Source: JACCZX01 sp963710675
GTDB taxonomy: Bacteria; Pseudomonadota; Gammaproteobacteria; Burkholderiales; Burkholderiaceae_F
DNA: 64,000 nt
Direction of reading: 5' to 3'
Assembly (NCBI GenBank): GCA_963710675.1
Contig: CAVQBE010000024.1
Location: 1-64,000 of the forward strand
Shown here: piece by piece, positions 30,067 to 40,740 of the stretch
How positions within the stretch are numbered: position 1 is the stretch's first letter
How the letters are laid out: each line of letters begins with the position of its first letter
Notes under the pieces: model-generated
What the model was told of the DNA's origin: nothing
Seen by the model: the letters and a program-made list of their open reading frames with translations, nothing else
The model's database searches: none
Made by a program: the position numbers and the translations under genes

Positions 30067-30762
30067 CTAATTGCGCGCAGCAGTTCGATCGGACTCCATC
30101 AGCAGCGTCCAAATATCGTTCAGCATCACTTCCGGATGCACGAACGCGAGCGAGTAGATCTCGCGCACTACGCCAGCGTTATCGATCAAAAACAGCTTCA
30201 GCATGTGATTGATCGCCCGCGTCGGCCGCCCTGTCGCGTCTGTCTCAACTCTGACGTCCTGTCCAAATCCATCAAGCAACGGACTTAGCTCGCCCATTGT
30301 TCGCGCGGTAAAGAATTGCCATTCGAAGCCGGGCGCGGTGCCCACGCTCTGCGCGTAACTACGTAGTGCATCCGGCGTGTCGTGCGATGGATCAAAACTG
30401 ATGCTGACAAATCGCACCCGCGAGCGCGCCGATGTATCGGCAGCGATTCGGTCGCGCAGCGTCTTCATCGTTTGATACGCAAACGGACAACCCCACGGGT
30501 CCGTGCAATACGTGTAGAAAAACGTCAGCAGCGTCACCTTGCCGCGCGTGTACGCCGACAGGCGGCGTGCACCGGCGGACGCATTCAGCAGCACGGCGTC
30601 GGGACACTGCTGAATGCGCTGCAGCTGATACGTGCCCGCAGAATTCGGCACGAAATCCATATGCGGCGCGAGTCCAGGCCCGGGATCGGGCGCCGACGAT
30701 GCCGCGTTGGGTAACAAAAGGATCGCCGCCAGCAACGCGCTGGCGGCGCATGTGCTACGCAT
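30067..30762 (-). CDS. SCO1/SenC-type copper chaperone with Cx5C motif
   Basis: A thioredoxin-fold periplasmic protein with a signal peptide (LLPNAASSA). SCO proteins deliver copper, usually through CxxxC plus a distant His. Here the cysteines read C86-TDPWG-C92-P, a Cx5C spacing, and the distal His is in INHMLKLFLID. The remaining fold signals fit SCO: LLTFFYTYC, RVRFVSISFDPSHDTPDALRSY and GFEWQFFTA. It lies 18 bases after mtoX in the same operon. In characterised methanethiol oxidisers a SCO/SenC gene accompanies mtoX, so it likely matures the copper site of MtoX. Confidence 0.88.
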   Translation of the reverse strand: MRSTCAASALLAAILLLPNAASSAPDPGPGLAPHMDFVPNSAGTYQLQRIQQCPDAVLLNASAGARRLSAYTRGKVTLLTFFYTYCTDPWGCPFAYQTMKTLRDRIAADTSARSRVRFVSISFDPSHDTPDALRSYAQSVGTAPGFEWQFFTARTMGELSPLLDGFGQDVRVETDATGRPTRAINHMLKLFLIDNAGVVREIYSLAFVHPEVMLNDIWTLLMESDRTAARN

Positions 30763-30780
30763 GTCTACAAACTCATCACA

Positions 30781-32079
30781 TCAACGTGCGCTTTTAGCGC
30801 TGAACTTCATGTGGTGTGCGCGCCCGAGCTGCTCCTTGGCGAAGTCCACTTCGAACGCCGGCTTCAGTTCCTTGCCATCCCAGTTAAACGCGCGCACGAA
30901 CTGCTCATTGTCGGCGCCGCCCTTGTCCCACTTCTCAAGCAAGCTCGACGTGATGTAGACGCGCTTGCCGTCCCACGACTGGCTGATCATGTTGACCTGG
31001 CGTCCGGTTTCCTTTGCGTACGTCTGCTTCGGTGCTTCGGGGTTGCTCAGATCGAAGTAGCGGGTCATGCCGTCCATGAACGTATTGACCCACAGTCCCT
31101 TGCCGTCGGCGGTGATGGAGATGTCCACTGGCAGCGGAATCTTGCTCGGGTCGCCGATCGTGCCAACTTCTTTTGCCACCCATTTGTCGCCTTCCTGCTT
31201 GACCAGCCACAGCTTCGACGTCAATGCGGCCGCCGTAATCGCCCAGTTGTCGCCAGGATTCAGCGACCAGCGTATTTCGAGGGGTGCGCCCGGCACGCTG
31301 AAGATCTGCCGCGGCTGCATCGCTTTCAGGTCCCACAACACCATCGTGTTGCCGAACTTCTTCATCGCGGCTTCGTCTTTGATCAGCCCGCCGATATCCC
31401 GCATGTAGTTGTCGCGGCCGGTAAAACTCGACGTCAGCATGACGTTCTTGCCAGGGTTCACCGCAATGTCGTAGCCATAGCCATCGCCTTGGCCGCCACC
31501 GACGGTGCCCGTCGGTATGTCGTACTTGGCTACGAAGCCTCCCTTGTTGTTGTAAACCGCAATCCCGGTCACGCCGCCGTTGTCTTTGGTGTTCGACAGC
31601 GTTCCGATCAGCATGCGACCGGGCATCGCGTAAAACGTATGTGGGCCGACGTATCCCGTTTTTGCCGATAGATCGGATATGGTCTTTATCAGCTTGGGTC
31701 TGGCGGGATTAGTGCCGACATCGAACACGTAGATCTTGCTGTCGTTCAGCCCGCCCGCCCACAGATAACGGCGATCATCGGTAAATCCCATGTGATGCGC
31801 TTCGCCCCGGGCGCCCACAGACACCTTGTGGACGACCTTGCCGTAGCTCTTCGAGTTCGGATTGGCGTCAATCGTCACCAGCTTGTCGAAGCCGTCCCCC
31901 CACCCGGCGACCCCGAGCGTCCAGACGTGCACATAGTCTTCCTGGCCCTTGATCAGGCCTGACATATAAGGTGAGTTGCACGTCTCGTCCGCGCGCGCCA
32001 CGCCGGCAAACGATGCGACCACAAGCGCCGCAACGGCAACGCGCTGCAGGTGCCGCCTCAAACTCGATACACGTTTCAT
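30781..32079 (-). CDS. mtoX: Periplasmic methanethiol oxidase, SBP56 family
   Basis: The product has 432 residues with a signal peptide (VVASFAGVARAD). Selenium-binding-protein-56 family features run throughout: GEAHHMGFTDDRRYLWAGGLNDSKIYVFD, GYVGPHTFYAMPGRMLIG, PLEIRWSLNPG, TFMDGMTRYFDLSNPEAP, SQSWDGKRVYITSSLLEKWD and the end GRAHHMKF. The conserved His residues in EAHHM, GPHTF and RAHHM are candidate copper ligands. Bacterial secreted SBP56 proteins with an adjacent SCO gene are copper-dependent methanethiol oxidases, converting methanethiol to formaldehyde, sulfide and hydrogen peroxide. No mauG-like gene is present here. About 200 bases of divergent promoter region separate it from uvrA. 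Confidence 0.9.
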   Translation of the reverse strand: MKRVSSLRRHLQRVAVAALVVASFAGVARADETCNSPYMSGLIKGQEDYVHVWTLGVAGWGDGFDKLVTIDANPNSKSYGKVVHKVSVGARGEAHHMGFTDDRRYLWAGGLNDSKIYVFDVGTNPARPKLIKTISDLSAKTGYVGPHTFYAMPGRMLIGTLSNTKDNGGVTGIAVYNNKGGFVAKYDIPTGTVGGGQGDGYGYDIAVNPGKNVMLTSSFTGRDNYMRDIGGLIKDEAAMKKFGNTMVLWDLKAMQPRQIFSVPGAPLEIRWSLNPGDNWAITAAALTSKLWLVKQEGDKWVAKEVGTIGDPSKIPLPVDISITADGKGLWVNTFMDGMTRYFDLSNPEAPKQTYAKETGRQVNMISQSWDGKRVYITSSLLEKWDKGGADNEQFVRAFNWDGKELKPAFEVDFAKEQLGRAHHMKFSAKSAR

Positions 32080-32278
32080 GTGACCTCCTCTTGTTTTCCT
32101 CTACCACGCGAGTGGCATTCGATTTCCGCACGCTTCGCATCGCGGCGACATCCGCACAGACGAACTCGCTGCGTGCGCACGGCGGACAGTTCAGCCGCTA
32201 GTGCCGGCATTCTGCGCCGACTTCGCCTAAACTTCGACTGTCCTTTGCCGCGGCTCCCGCGGCTTTCCCCACTAAACG

Positions 32279-35200
32279 ATGTCTGCAACGTCTGCAACGG
32301 CGGGCAAAGCGATTCGCATTCGCGGCGCCCGCCAGAACAATCTTCGCAATCTCGATCTCGACATTCCGACCGGTGAACTGGTCGTCGTAACGGGCGTTTC
32401 GGGCTCGGGCAAGAGCTCGCTGGTCTTCGATACGTTGTACGCGGAGGGCCAGCGGCGCTACGTAGAGACGTTCTCGCCGTACGCGCGCCAGTTTCTCGAT
32501 CGGATGGATCGGCCTGCGGTCGACCGCATCGAAGGCGTGCCGCCGGCGATCGCGATCGACCAGACCAATCCGGTGCGCACATCTCGCAGCACGGTCGGCA
32601 CGATGACCGAGCTGAACGATCACTTGAAGCTTCTGTTCGCGCGCGCCGCCTCGCTTTTTTGTCGCGGCTGCGCACGGCCGGTCCGGAGGGATAGCGCCGA
32701 CAGCATTTACGCAGAGCTGCTGGCGTATGCGCACAGCGCCGGCGATCCACAGATGATCGCTACGTTTCCGGTGGCCGTGCCCAAAAACTTCAGCGAAGAC
32801 GAAGTTCGCGCGAACCTGCAAGCACAGGGCTACACACGCATTCATCGTGAGCGCACGGTGGCCGACGTCAAGGTGCTCGATGTGCTTGCAGACCGCTTTC
32901 GCGTCCTAGGCGTCGAGCGCTCACGCGTCATCGAAGTGCTGGAGCGCGGCTTGCGCCTCGGTGCCGGCCGCGTCGACCTGCACGTTCAGGCAGCGGAAAC
33001 TGGCGGTGAAATATTGAGCTTCAGCAGTGACTTGCACTGCGCCCGCTGCGACATTCACTATGAAACGCCGCACGCCAGCACGTTCTCGTTTAATTCGCCG
33101 CTGGGCGCTTGCGATACGTGTCGCGGCTTTGGGCGCGTGATCGGCGTCGACTACGGATTGGTAATTCCCGACGAGCGCAAGACGTTGCGCGGTGGCGCGA
33201 TCCGACCGTTTCAATCGAAGTCGTTCATCGAAAGTCAGCGCGACCTCGAAAAATCGGCCGCGAAGGATGGCATTCCGCTCGACGTTCCGTATCGCGACCT
33301 GACGTCGGCACAGCAGCTGTGGGTCATTGAAGGCGGACAGGGCTGGAAGAGCTGGAACAAATCATGGCCAGGTGTCTGGTACGGCATCAAGCGCTTCTAC
33401 GCGTGGCTGGAAAGCAAGGCGTACAAGATGCACATTCGGGTGCTGCTGTCACGCTACCGCTCGTACACGCCATGTCCGGTTTGTCAGGGCGCACGGCTGA
33501 AGCCCGATGCTTTGTTGTGGCGAGTCGGCTGCAATTCGCCGACTCGCCTGCGGCACGATCAAGCCCCCACGCCCAAACCCCTCTCCCGGGAGAGGGGCTT
33601 TACGCCCGCCAAGTGCCGGTGAACGCTGCGTGGAGCGAGGCGCAGCTTGCCGCGCTACCCGGCTTGTCGCTGCACGATCTGATGCTGCTGCCGATCGAGC
33701 GGGTCAAAGCGTTCTTCGATCACGTCCAGTTGCCGGTGCCGCTGGATCAAGCCAGCGAGATGCTGCTCGACGAGCTGCGTGCGCGGCTGAGATTTCTGGT
33801 CGACGTCGGCGTCGGTTATCTGACCCTCGATCGGCAAAGTCGGACGCTGTCGGGCGGCGAGGTGCAGCGGATCAACCTGACGACCGCGCTGGGTACTTCA
33901 CTGGTCAACACGCTGTTCGTGCTCGATGAGCCGTCGATCGGGCTGCACCCGCGCGACATGCATCGAGTGGTCGAAGTGATGCATCGGCTGCGCAGCGCTG
34001 GCAACTCGCTGGTCGTCGTCGAACACGATCCGCAGGTGATGCTGGCCGCCGATCGAGTGATCGACATGGGGCCGGGGCCCGGCGAACGCGGTGGCGACAT
34101 CGTGTTCAACGGCACGCCGGAGCGAGCTGCGCAACTCGTCGACGTTGACCGGCCGCTATCTCGGTGGTCGCCTGCACGTCGATGCGGCACAACCGCTCGC
34201 GATCGCTGCGAACTCGCCGAAGCTGATTCTGCAGGGTGCGCGTGAGCACAATCTGAAAGCGATCGACGTTGAAATTCCGCTGAAGCGACTGGTGTGCGTC
34301 ACCGGAGTGTCCGGCAGCGGCAAGTCAACGCTGATCCAGGACGTGCTGTATCCAGCGCTCGCGAAAGCCAAGGGCAAGTCTGACAGAAACCCCGGGGAGC
34401 TTCGATCGCCTGCTCGGTGAAGACTGGCTCGACGATGTCGCGTTCGTCGATCAATCGCCGATCGGTCGCACGACGCGGTCCAACCCTGCGAGCTACGTCG
34501 GCGCTTTCGATTGCATCCGCGCGATTTTTGCCAAGGCGCGCGTCGCCAAAGAGCGTAAGTACACGGCGGGAACGTTCTCGTTCAACTCGGGCGAAGGCCG
34601 CTGCGCCACCTGCGGCGGCAACGGGTTCGAGCACGTTGAGATGCAGTTTCTGTCTGATGTGTACTTGCGTTGCCCTGATTGCGACGGCAAGCGCTTTCGC
34701 CCGGAGACCCTGGAAGTGACTGTCGAGCGTCATGGGCGGAGCGCGAACATCGCCGACGTTTTGGCGATGACCGTCAACGAAGCGCTGAGCTTCTTTAAAG
34801 ACGATAGCGAGGTAGCGCGTGTGCTCGCCCCACTGGCCGACGTCGGTCTTGAATACGTCAAGCTCGGGCAGCCGGTGCCGACGCTATCGGGCGGCGAAGC
34901 GCAGCGGCTGAAGCTCGCCGGCTTTCTCGCCGAAGCAACCAAGGGCAAGCCGCCAACGCGCGGCACCTTGTTCATGTTCGACGAGCCGACGACCGGCCTG
35001 CATTTCGACGACGTCGCCAAGCTGATGCGCGCGTTCCGCAAGCTGCTTGCTGCGGGCCATTCGTTGATCGTGATCGAACACAACCTCGACGTGATCTCCG
35101 CGGCCGATTGGTTGATCGACCTCGGTCCCGAAGGCGGCGACGGCGGCGGCGAGATCGTTGTGGCCGGCACACCGGATGAGGCAATTGCCAACGCACGCTC

Positions 35201-38019
35201 GCACACCGGCCGTGAGCTGCAGGCATATCGGACCGCGCTGGCTGATAAAGCACCGCGTGCGAGCGAACCGTTCGAAAAGTTTGCGTTGGCGTCTGACCCC
35301 GTCCGCCAGAACGGCAAGACACTCCACGAAGCTCGGGGTCAGACGTTGGCTCTATCCGCAATAAATCTTAATGCGCGTGAACACAACCTGAAGGGGATCG
35401 ACGTCGAGATTCCACGCGACACGTTTACGGTGATCACCGGCGTATCGGGCTCCGGCAAATCCACGCTGGCGTTCGACATCCTCTTCAACGAGGGCCAGCG
35501 CCGCTATCTCGAATCGTTGAATGCGTACGCACGATCGATCGTGCAGCCGGCGGGCCGGCCCGACGTCGACGCGATCTATGGGATTCCCCCGACGGTCGCC
35601 ATCGAGCAACGCACTTCGCGCGGAGGCCGCAAATCGACGGTAGCCACGCTGACTGAGATCTATCACTTCCTGCGCCTGCTGTACGTCAAGCTCGGCGTGC
35701 AGCACTGCCCTGACTGCAAAGTTCCAGTGACACCGCAGTCGTTCGACACGATCGTCGCGCAGGTGATGCGCGAGTCAAAGGGACTGCACATTGGAGTCCT
35801 GGCACCTCTGGTCGTTAACCGCAAAGGCGTCTACACCGACCTGGCCAAATGGGCGGCTGCGCGAGGCCATTCTCACTTGCGAGTCGATGGACACTTTCTG
35901 CCGACCGCGAAATTTCCGCGTATCGAGCGCTTCAAGGAGCACACGATCGAATTACCGGTTGCGGATTTTGTCGTGCAGCCGGAAAACGAAGACCGGCTGC
36001 GTGGGGCGATCGCCACCGCGCTCGAGCACGGGCATGGCGTTGTCACAATTGCATGGCCGCTCGGCAAACTGAAGGATGCGATCGAGCGGCGGCAGCTGGA
36101 CTGCGCCGCTGCAGCAGAAAAGCTTTTCCACGAAGCGCGCCTGCTCTTCATGTGGCACCTCGTTTCCCGAAGCTGATCCGCGACTGTTCTCGTACAACTC
36201 CAAGCATGGCTGGTGTGCCGGCTGTTTCGGCACCGGGCTGAAGCTCAGCGGATTCGATGCCGAACAAAGCGGCGAGGAAGTCTGGTGGAACGCGTGGTAC
36301 GAAGGCGAAACCGCGCCCTGCGACAGTTGTCACGGCAAGCGGCTGAACCCGACCGCGCTCGCGGTGACATTTGCAGGCAAGTCCATCGCCGAGCTCGCGG
36401 AGCTGCCCGTCGCCGAGGCCCGCGGGCTGTTTAACCGCTTGACGCTCAGCGGTCGCGAAGCCGAGATCGCGCGCGACGCGCTTGCGGAAATCAAATCGCG
36501 CTTGTCGTTCCTCGAAGAGGTGGGCCTCGGTTATCTGGCGCTTGACCGCGCCGCACCGACGCTATCCGGTGGTGAAGCGCAGCGGATTCGACTCGCTGCA
36601 CAGCTCGGGTCCAACCTGCAAGGCGTCGCCTACATCCTTGACGAGCCGACGATAGGGCTGCACCCGCGCGACAACCGCATCCTGTTGGACGCGCTCGAAA
36701 AACTCGAAGCGAAGGGCAATACGCTGGTCGTCGTCGAGCACGATGAAGACACGATCCGGCGCGCCAAACATCTGATCGACATCGGCCCAGCGGCCGGCGT
36801 GCGCGGCGGGCGTGTCGTCGCACAAGGTTCCGTCGACGATTTGATCGCCGCACCGGAGTCAACGACCGGCAAGTGGCTGCAATCACCTTTGATCCATCCG
36901 CTGCATCCGCGCCGCAAAGTCGACGCAACGACACCAAAGCTCACCGTGAACGGTGCGCGGTTGCACAATCTGCGTGCGGTCGATGCTGCGTTTCCCCTTG
37001 AGCGGTTAACGGTCGTCACTGGAGTGTCGGGCAGTGGCAAGTCAACGCTTGCACGCGACGTGTTGCTTGCGAATTTGCAGACGGTCGTCGGTCAGCGCAG
37101 TCCCAAGGAAGCGTGGATCGGCTGCATCGCAATCGAAGGTTGGCACGGGCTCGATCGCGTGCTCGAAGTCGATCAAACGCCGATCGGCAAGACGCCACGG
37201 TCGTGCCCTGCCACCTACGTCGGCTTCTGGGACGCGATTCGCCGGCTGTATGCCGAAACGCTCGAGGCGCGCACACGCGGATACGGTGCAAGCCGCTTCT
37301 CGTTCAACACCAAAGGCGGCCGGTGCGATGCATGCGACGGCCAAGGCGTGCGCACGATCGAAATGAGCTTCTTGCCCGACGTCAAAGTGTTGTGCGATGT
37401 TTGCGGTGGTGCGCGCTTCAACGAAGAGACACTCGCGATCAAGTGGCGCGACAAGTCAATTGGGGATGTGCTGCGGATGGAAATCGACGAGGCAGTCGAA
37501 TTTTTCGCCGTCCACCGCTCCATTTCGCATTGTTTGAGGTTGCTGCGTGACGTCGGGCTGGGCTACCTGACACTGGGTCAGCCCTCGCCGACGCTGTCGG
37601 GCGGGGAAGCGCAGCGCATCAAGCTCGTCGCCGAGCTCGCGAAAGTACGCGACGACCTGACGCGCCGCGGCCAACGCGCACCCAGGACGCTCTACGTACT
37701 CGACGAACCAACCGTGGGGCTTCACATGGCGGATGTCGACAAGCTGATCCGTGTACTGCACCGGCTGGTCGACGGCGGAAATACCGTTGTCGTCATCGAG
37801 CACAACCTTGATGTAATTGCCGAAGCGGACTGGATTTTCGATCTGGGTCCCGAAGGAGGCGCGGGCGGCGGACGCATCGTCGCGCAATGCACGCCTGAAG
37901 GTCTCTCTAGAAAGGCCACGCCAACGGGCGTGGCTTTGCTCGAATTCAACCAGCGCCATCAACTGCGCCCGGCCGCGCATGCAACACCGGTTGTAGCCGA
38001 GTGCGCTAACGCGGCTTGA
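32279..38019 (+). CDS. uvrA: Double-length UvrA with four ATPase domains, frameshifted
   Basis: UvrA recognises DNA damage for nucleotide excision repair. This gene spans about 1,913 codons, two UvrA lengths. Four Walker A loops GVSGSGKS (near 32393, 34304, 35440, 37021) and four LSGGExQR signatures (near 33847, 34885, 36562, 37594) are visible, with CxxC zinc knuckles such as CPDCDGKRF and CDACDGQG. The two halves (to about 35250, and from 35340) are thus fused UvrA copies, a single-chain equivalent of the dimer. Frame changes occur near 33600, 34150, 34390 and 36150. Palindromic inserts sit in linkers at 33519-33597 and 35291-35346, and a GCCACGCC/GGCGTGGC stem lies in the last codons (37915-37934). 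Confidence 0.93.
33519..33597. repeat. Two palindromes inserted in the first uvrA half
   Basis: An 11-base inverted repeat GGCGAGTCGGC/GCCGACTCGCC with an eight-base loop (33519-33548) is followed by a perfect 20-base palindrome CCCCTCTCCCGGGAGAGGGG (33578-33597). Neither encodes recognisable UvrA sequence. They fall between the zinc region (GARLKPDALLWRVG) and LSLHDLMLLPIERV, and the frame changes right after them. This looks like an inserted intergenic-type repeat. Confidence 0.6.
35291..35346. repeat. 12-base inverted repeat at the junction of the two UvrA copies
   Basis: CGTCTGACCCCG (35291-35302) and its exact complement CGGGGTCAGACG (35335-35346) enclose 32 bases. The element lies at the linker joining the two UvrA halves and is read in frame. 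GACCCCG/CGGGGTC arms of this kind recur in proteobacterial palindromic repeats. Confidence 0.6.
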
Positions 38020-38073
38020 CGCGCATCCTTCGCCGTCACCGATGCCCGGTCGGCATGGGTGACGACGGTCAGC

Positions 38074-38341
38074 TCAGGACTTTCTCGCGGAAGACTTCTT
38101 GCGCGATGACTTCCGCCCCGACGATTTCTTAGCTGATGACTTCTTACCGATGACTTCTTGGGCTCGATGACTTCTTGCTGGGCACTTTGCCGCCGGATTT
38201 GCGCGCCTCGGAGAGCCCGATTGCGATCGCTTGCTTCTTGCTCGTTACTTTTTTGCCAGAGCCACTCTTCAACGACCCGCGCTTGCGCTCATGCATCGCC
38301 TTCTCGACTTTCTCCGACGCCTTTGCTCCGTACTTGGCCAT
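38074..38341 (-). CDS. Lysine-rich DUF6496-like protein with KKSS repeats, frameshifted
   Basis: The start ATG 38341 follows AAGGAGAAGTA. The first 55 residues match the small DUF6496-type pattern: MAKYGAKASEKVEKAMHERK, then KSGSGKKVTSKKQAIAIGLSEARKSGGKVP. The tail consists of AAG-AAG-TCA-TCG repeats (KKSS). Two single-base losses in these repeats make the frame stop early at 38144. Restoring them gives about 90 residues ending at a TGA (38074-38076). The histone-H1-like basic tail suggests nucleic-acid binding, but no role is proven. Confidence 0.65.
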
Positions 38342-38519
38342 TACTTCTCCTTAAGAGATTGCGGAGATTCAACACAAGCAAGGATCGTTCGCACTGCCTT
38401 ACTTTCTATATCTGGGTCGATACAACTGCACCGAATCCACCCGGTGTCTTGCGCGCTTCTCGTCGGATCGTTCTCGCAGTCCGCTCACTATGATCCGGCA
38501 AAACTGCAAAGGATCATCA

Positions 38520-39647
38520 ATGCGTTCCTGCCTCCTTCTGCTATTCGCTGCGCTCGCTGGCAGCACCGCTTCCGCGCAGCGCGCGCCAGCCGGTGAGCCG
38601 CCGCGAATCGACGAGCTGGTCGCGCAAATTCCGCAGACCGCACTCGGGGCGCCGTGGGCGTTCATCGGCTTTGCGGTGACCACGCCCACCGATTCCAACT
38701 GGTTCGTCGCCACCAGTACGCCGCGCGGCGGCTCGATGGGGCGGCATCTTTCCGGCGGCGATGACCATACGGCTGTCCTCGTGTTGTCAAGTGACCTTCT
38801 GAGCAAGCCGATCGATACTGACGCGGCACTGCTGGAGCTTTCTCGCTCGAGGCACGCAAAGCTGTCGGACCGTTGGCAGATCGGCAAGCACGAGGAGACC
38901 ATCGTGCGTCATGCCGGGACGCGCTGCGCGCGGCATTCGCTTGAAGCGATCCAGAACCTGGACACGTCACCCCGCAAGAGCGCTGCCAAAGCGAACGAGC
39001 AGCGCAATTCGATGTTCGTGGTCGGCATCTCGTGCGTGCATCCGACCGACTCGACCATGCTGGTCGAAGTCGGCGTATCGGAGCGCGGGCGAATATCCGC
39101 AGGCTCGCCGACGGTGGCGCTCGATGCCGAGCAGGCGATTGCGAGCCTTTCATTTCAGCGCTTCAGTGAACAGGCGCTGCAAAAATCCGCCGAAGCCGCG
39201 CGAGCGACCGGCCTGGCCGATGCCGAAGTGGTGTTAAAGCCGTATATCGATGCCGACGCCGCGTGGGCGCGCTACTTTCTGGCGCAGATTATTGAGCGCA
39301 CGCGACCGGCGCCAGAGAACGCGGGCGTTCGAATCAAGTCGCTGCTCGAGCCGGCTGCGGAAAAAGGGCTGGCCGATGCGCAATGGTCGCTCGGCACCCT
39401 CTATTTGCGCGGAGCACCGGGCGTGCCGAAAGACCCCTCGCTGGCTGAAGCTTTGCTGAGGCGTGCCGCCGAGCGCGGCAACGCGGGTGCGGCATATCAG
39501 CTCGGCATCGCACAACTGTCGGGCGTCGATGGCATCGCAGTCAACAAGACGGAGGGCGCGCTGTGGGTGCAGCGCGCGGCTGTGCGCGGGCTGAAGGAAG
39601 CGCAGGAACTGCTGAAAGGCACGCGCGACAAGCCAGCGAAAAAATAA
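38520..39647 (+). CDS. Secreted Sel1-repeat protein
   Basis: ATG 38520 follows AAAGGATCATCA. A signal peptide (LLLLFAALAGSTASAQ) is followed by about 200 residues of unknown fold and then Sel1-type helical repeats (GLADAQWSLGTLYLRGAPGVPKDPSLAEALLRRAAERGNAGAAYQLGIAQLSG-type spacing, residues about 285-365). The end is lysine-rich (GTRDKPAKK). Sel1 repeats act as protein-interaction scaffolds, often in the periplasm. No partner is evident. It precedes the DUF2891 gene by 27 bases. Confidence 0.8.
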   Translation: MRSCLLLLFAALAGSTASAQRAPAGEPPRIDELVAQIPQTALGAPWAFIGFAVTTPTDSNWFVATSTPRGGSMGRHLSGGDDHTAVLVLSSDLLSKPIDTDAALLELSRSRHAKLSDRWQIGKHEETIVRHAGTRCARHSLEAIQNLDTSPRKSAAKANEQRNSMFVVGISCVHPTDSTMLVEVGVSERGRISAGSPTVALDAEQAIASLSFQRFSEQALQKSAEAARATGLADAEVVLKPYIDADAAWARYFLAQIIERTRPAPENAGVRIKSLLEPAAEKGLADAQWSLGTLYLRGAPGVPKDPSLAEALLRRAAERGNAGAAYQLGIAQLSGVDGIAVNKTEGALWVQRAAVRGLKEAQELLKGTRDKPAKK

Positions 39648-39674
39648 AACCGCCGTGTCGGCTACGCTGATCGA

Positions 39675-40673
39675 ATGATCGATTCCGCGTTTGCTGCCGT
39701 TGTCTCGCGCACGGCGCTCGCCAATGTAGCGACCGAGTATCCGTACAAGCTCGACCAGGTGCTCGACGATGACAACGCACTGAGCCCGCCGCGCGTACTG
39801 CATCCCGCCTTCTATGGAAGCTACGACTGGCATTCATGCGTGCACATGCACTGGACGCTGGTTCGACTGCTACGGCTCCATCCGCAACACGCGCATGCGG
39901 AGGCAGCACGCCGTCATCTAAAGCATCGGCTGACTGTCGATCATGTGCGCGGCGAGCTCGCCACGCTGTCAGGGCCGCATCGAGCGTCATTCGAGCGCCC
40001 GTACGGGTGGGGCTGGCTGCTGAAGCTGGCCGCCGAGCTGAGTTTGCTGGCTGCCGACGACAAGACCGTCGAGTCGCTGGACCATGCACTTGCCCCGCTC
40101 GCGCAAGCGTTCGCCGATCGGTTCATCGACTTCTTGCCGCGGGCGGCTTATCCGATACGTGCCGGTGTTCACAGCAATTCGGCGTTCGCAATGCTGCTGG
40201 CGCTCGATTACTGCGAAGGCGTGCAGCACCGCGCGCTGCAACAGCTGATCAGCGAGCGAGCAAATCTCTGGTTCGGGCGCGATCGCCGTTATCCCGCCGA
40301 CTACGAGCCCAGTGGGGATGACTTTCTTTCGAGCGGTCTGGTCGAGGCCGCGCTAATGCGGCGCGTGCTCGACGGCTGCTCTTTTGCAGACTGGTGGCAC
40401 CAGTTTCGACCGGCGAACGATGCGATCGGGGTGTGGCTGCAGCCGGTCAATGTCAGCGACCCCAGCGATGCAAAGATCGTCCATCTACACGGACTTAACC
40501 TGTCGCGCGCGTGGTGTTGGCGCCAGTTGCTACCTGAGCTCGACACAGAACTACGAGCGTTGGCCGAAGCGTCGATCGAGCGGCATCTGGAAGCGTCGTT
40601 GCCTGCCGCGACGCAGGGCGAGTACGTCGGGACGCACTGGCTCGCGTCGTTCGCGCTATTGGCTTTGACTTGA
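39675..40673 (+). CDS. DUF2891 family protein
   Basis: The product has 332 residues with no signal peptide. Family segments are HPAFYGSYDWHSCVHMHWTLVRLLR, ERPYGWGWLLKLAAEL, YPIRAGVHSNSAFAMLLALDY, YEPSGDDFLSSGLVEAALMRR and GLNLSRAWCWRQL. The conserved Trp/His/Asp pattern resembles an alpha/alpha-barrel sugar-processing fold, but members of DUF2891 are uncharacterised. It may share a transcript with the Sel1 gene upstream. Confidence 0.88.
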   Translation: MIDSAFAAVVSRTALANVATEYPYKLDQVLDDDNALSPPRVLHPAFYGSYDWHSCVHMHWTLVRLLRLHPQHAHAEAARRHLKHRLTVDHVRGELATLSGPHRASFERPYGWGWLLKLAAELSLLAADDKTVESLDHALAPLAQAFADRFIDFLPRAAYPIRAGVHSNSAFAMLLALDYCEGVQHRALQQLISERANLWFGRDRRYPADYEPSGDDFLSSGLVEAALMRRVLDGCSFADWWHQFRPANDAIGVWLQPVNVSDPSDAKIVHLHGLNLSRAWCWRQLLPELDTELRALAEASIERHLEASLPAATQGEYVGTHWLASFALLALT

Positions 40674-40740
40674 AATGACTTGCAGCGCTCCGTAAGAAGC
40701 CGGGCCGCATACCGACCAAGCGGCACTCCGGGAGAAATCA

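Noticed and set aside
37915..37934. Stem-loop GCCACGCC/GGCGTGGC as terminator of uvrA
   Set aside because: It lies before the stop codon within coding sequence and has only three T after it; possibly another small palindromic insert.
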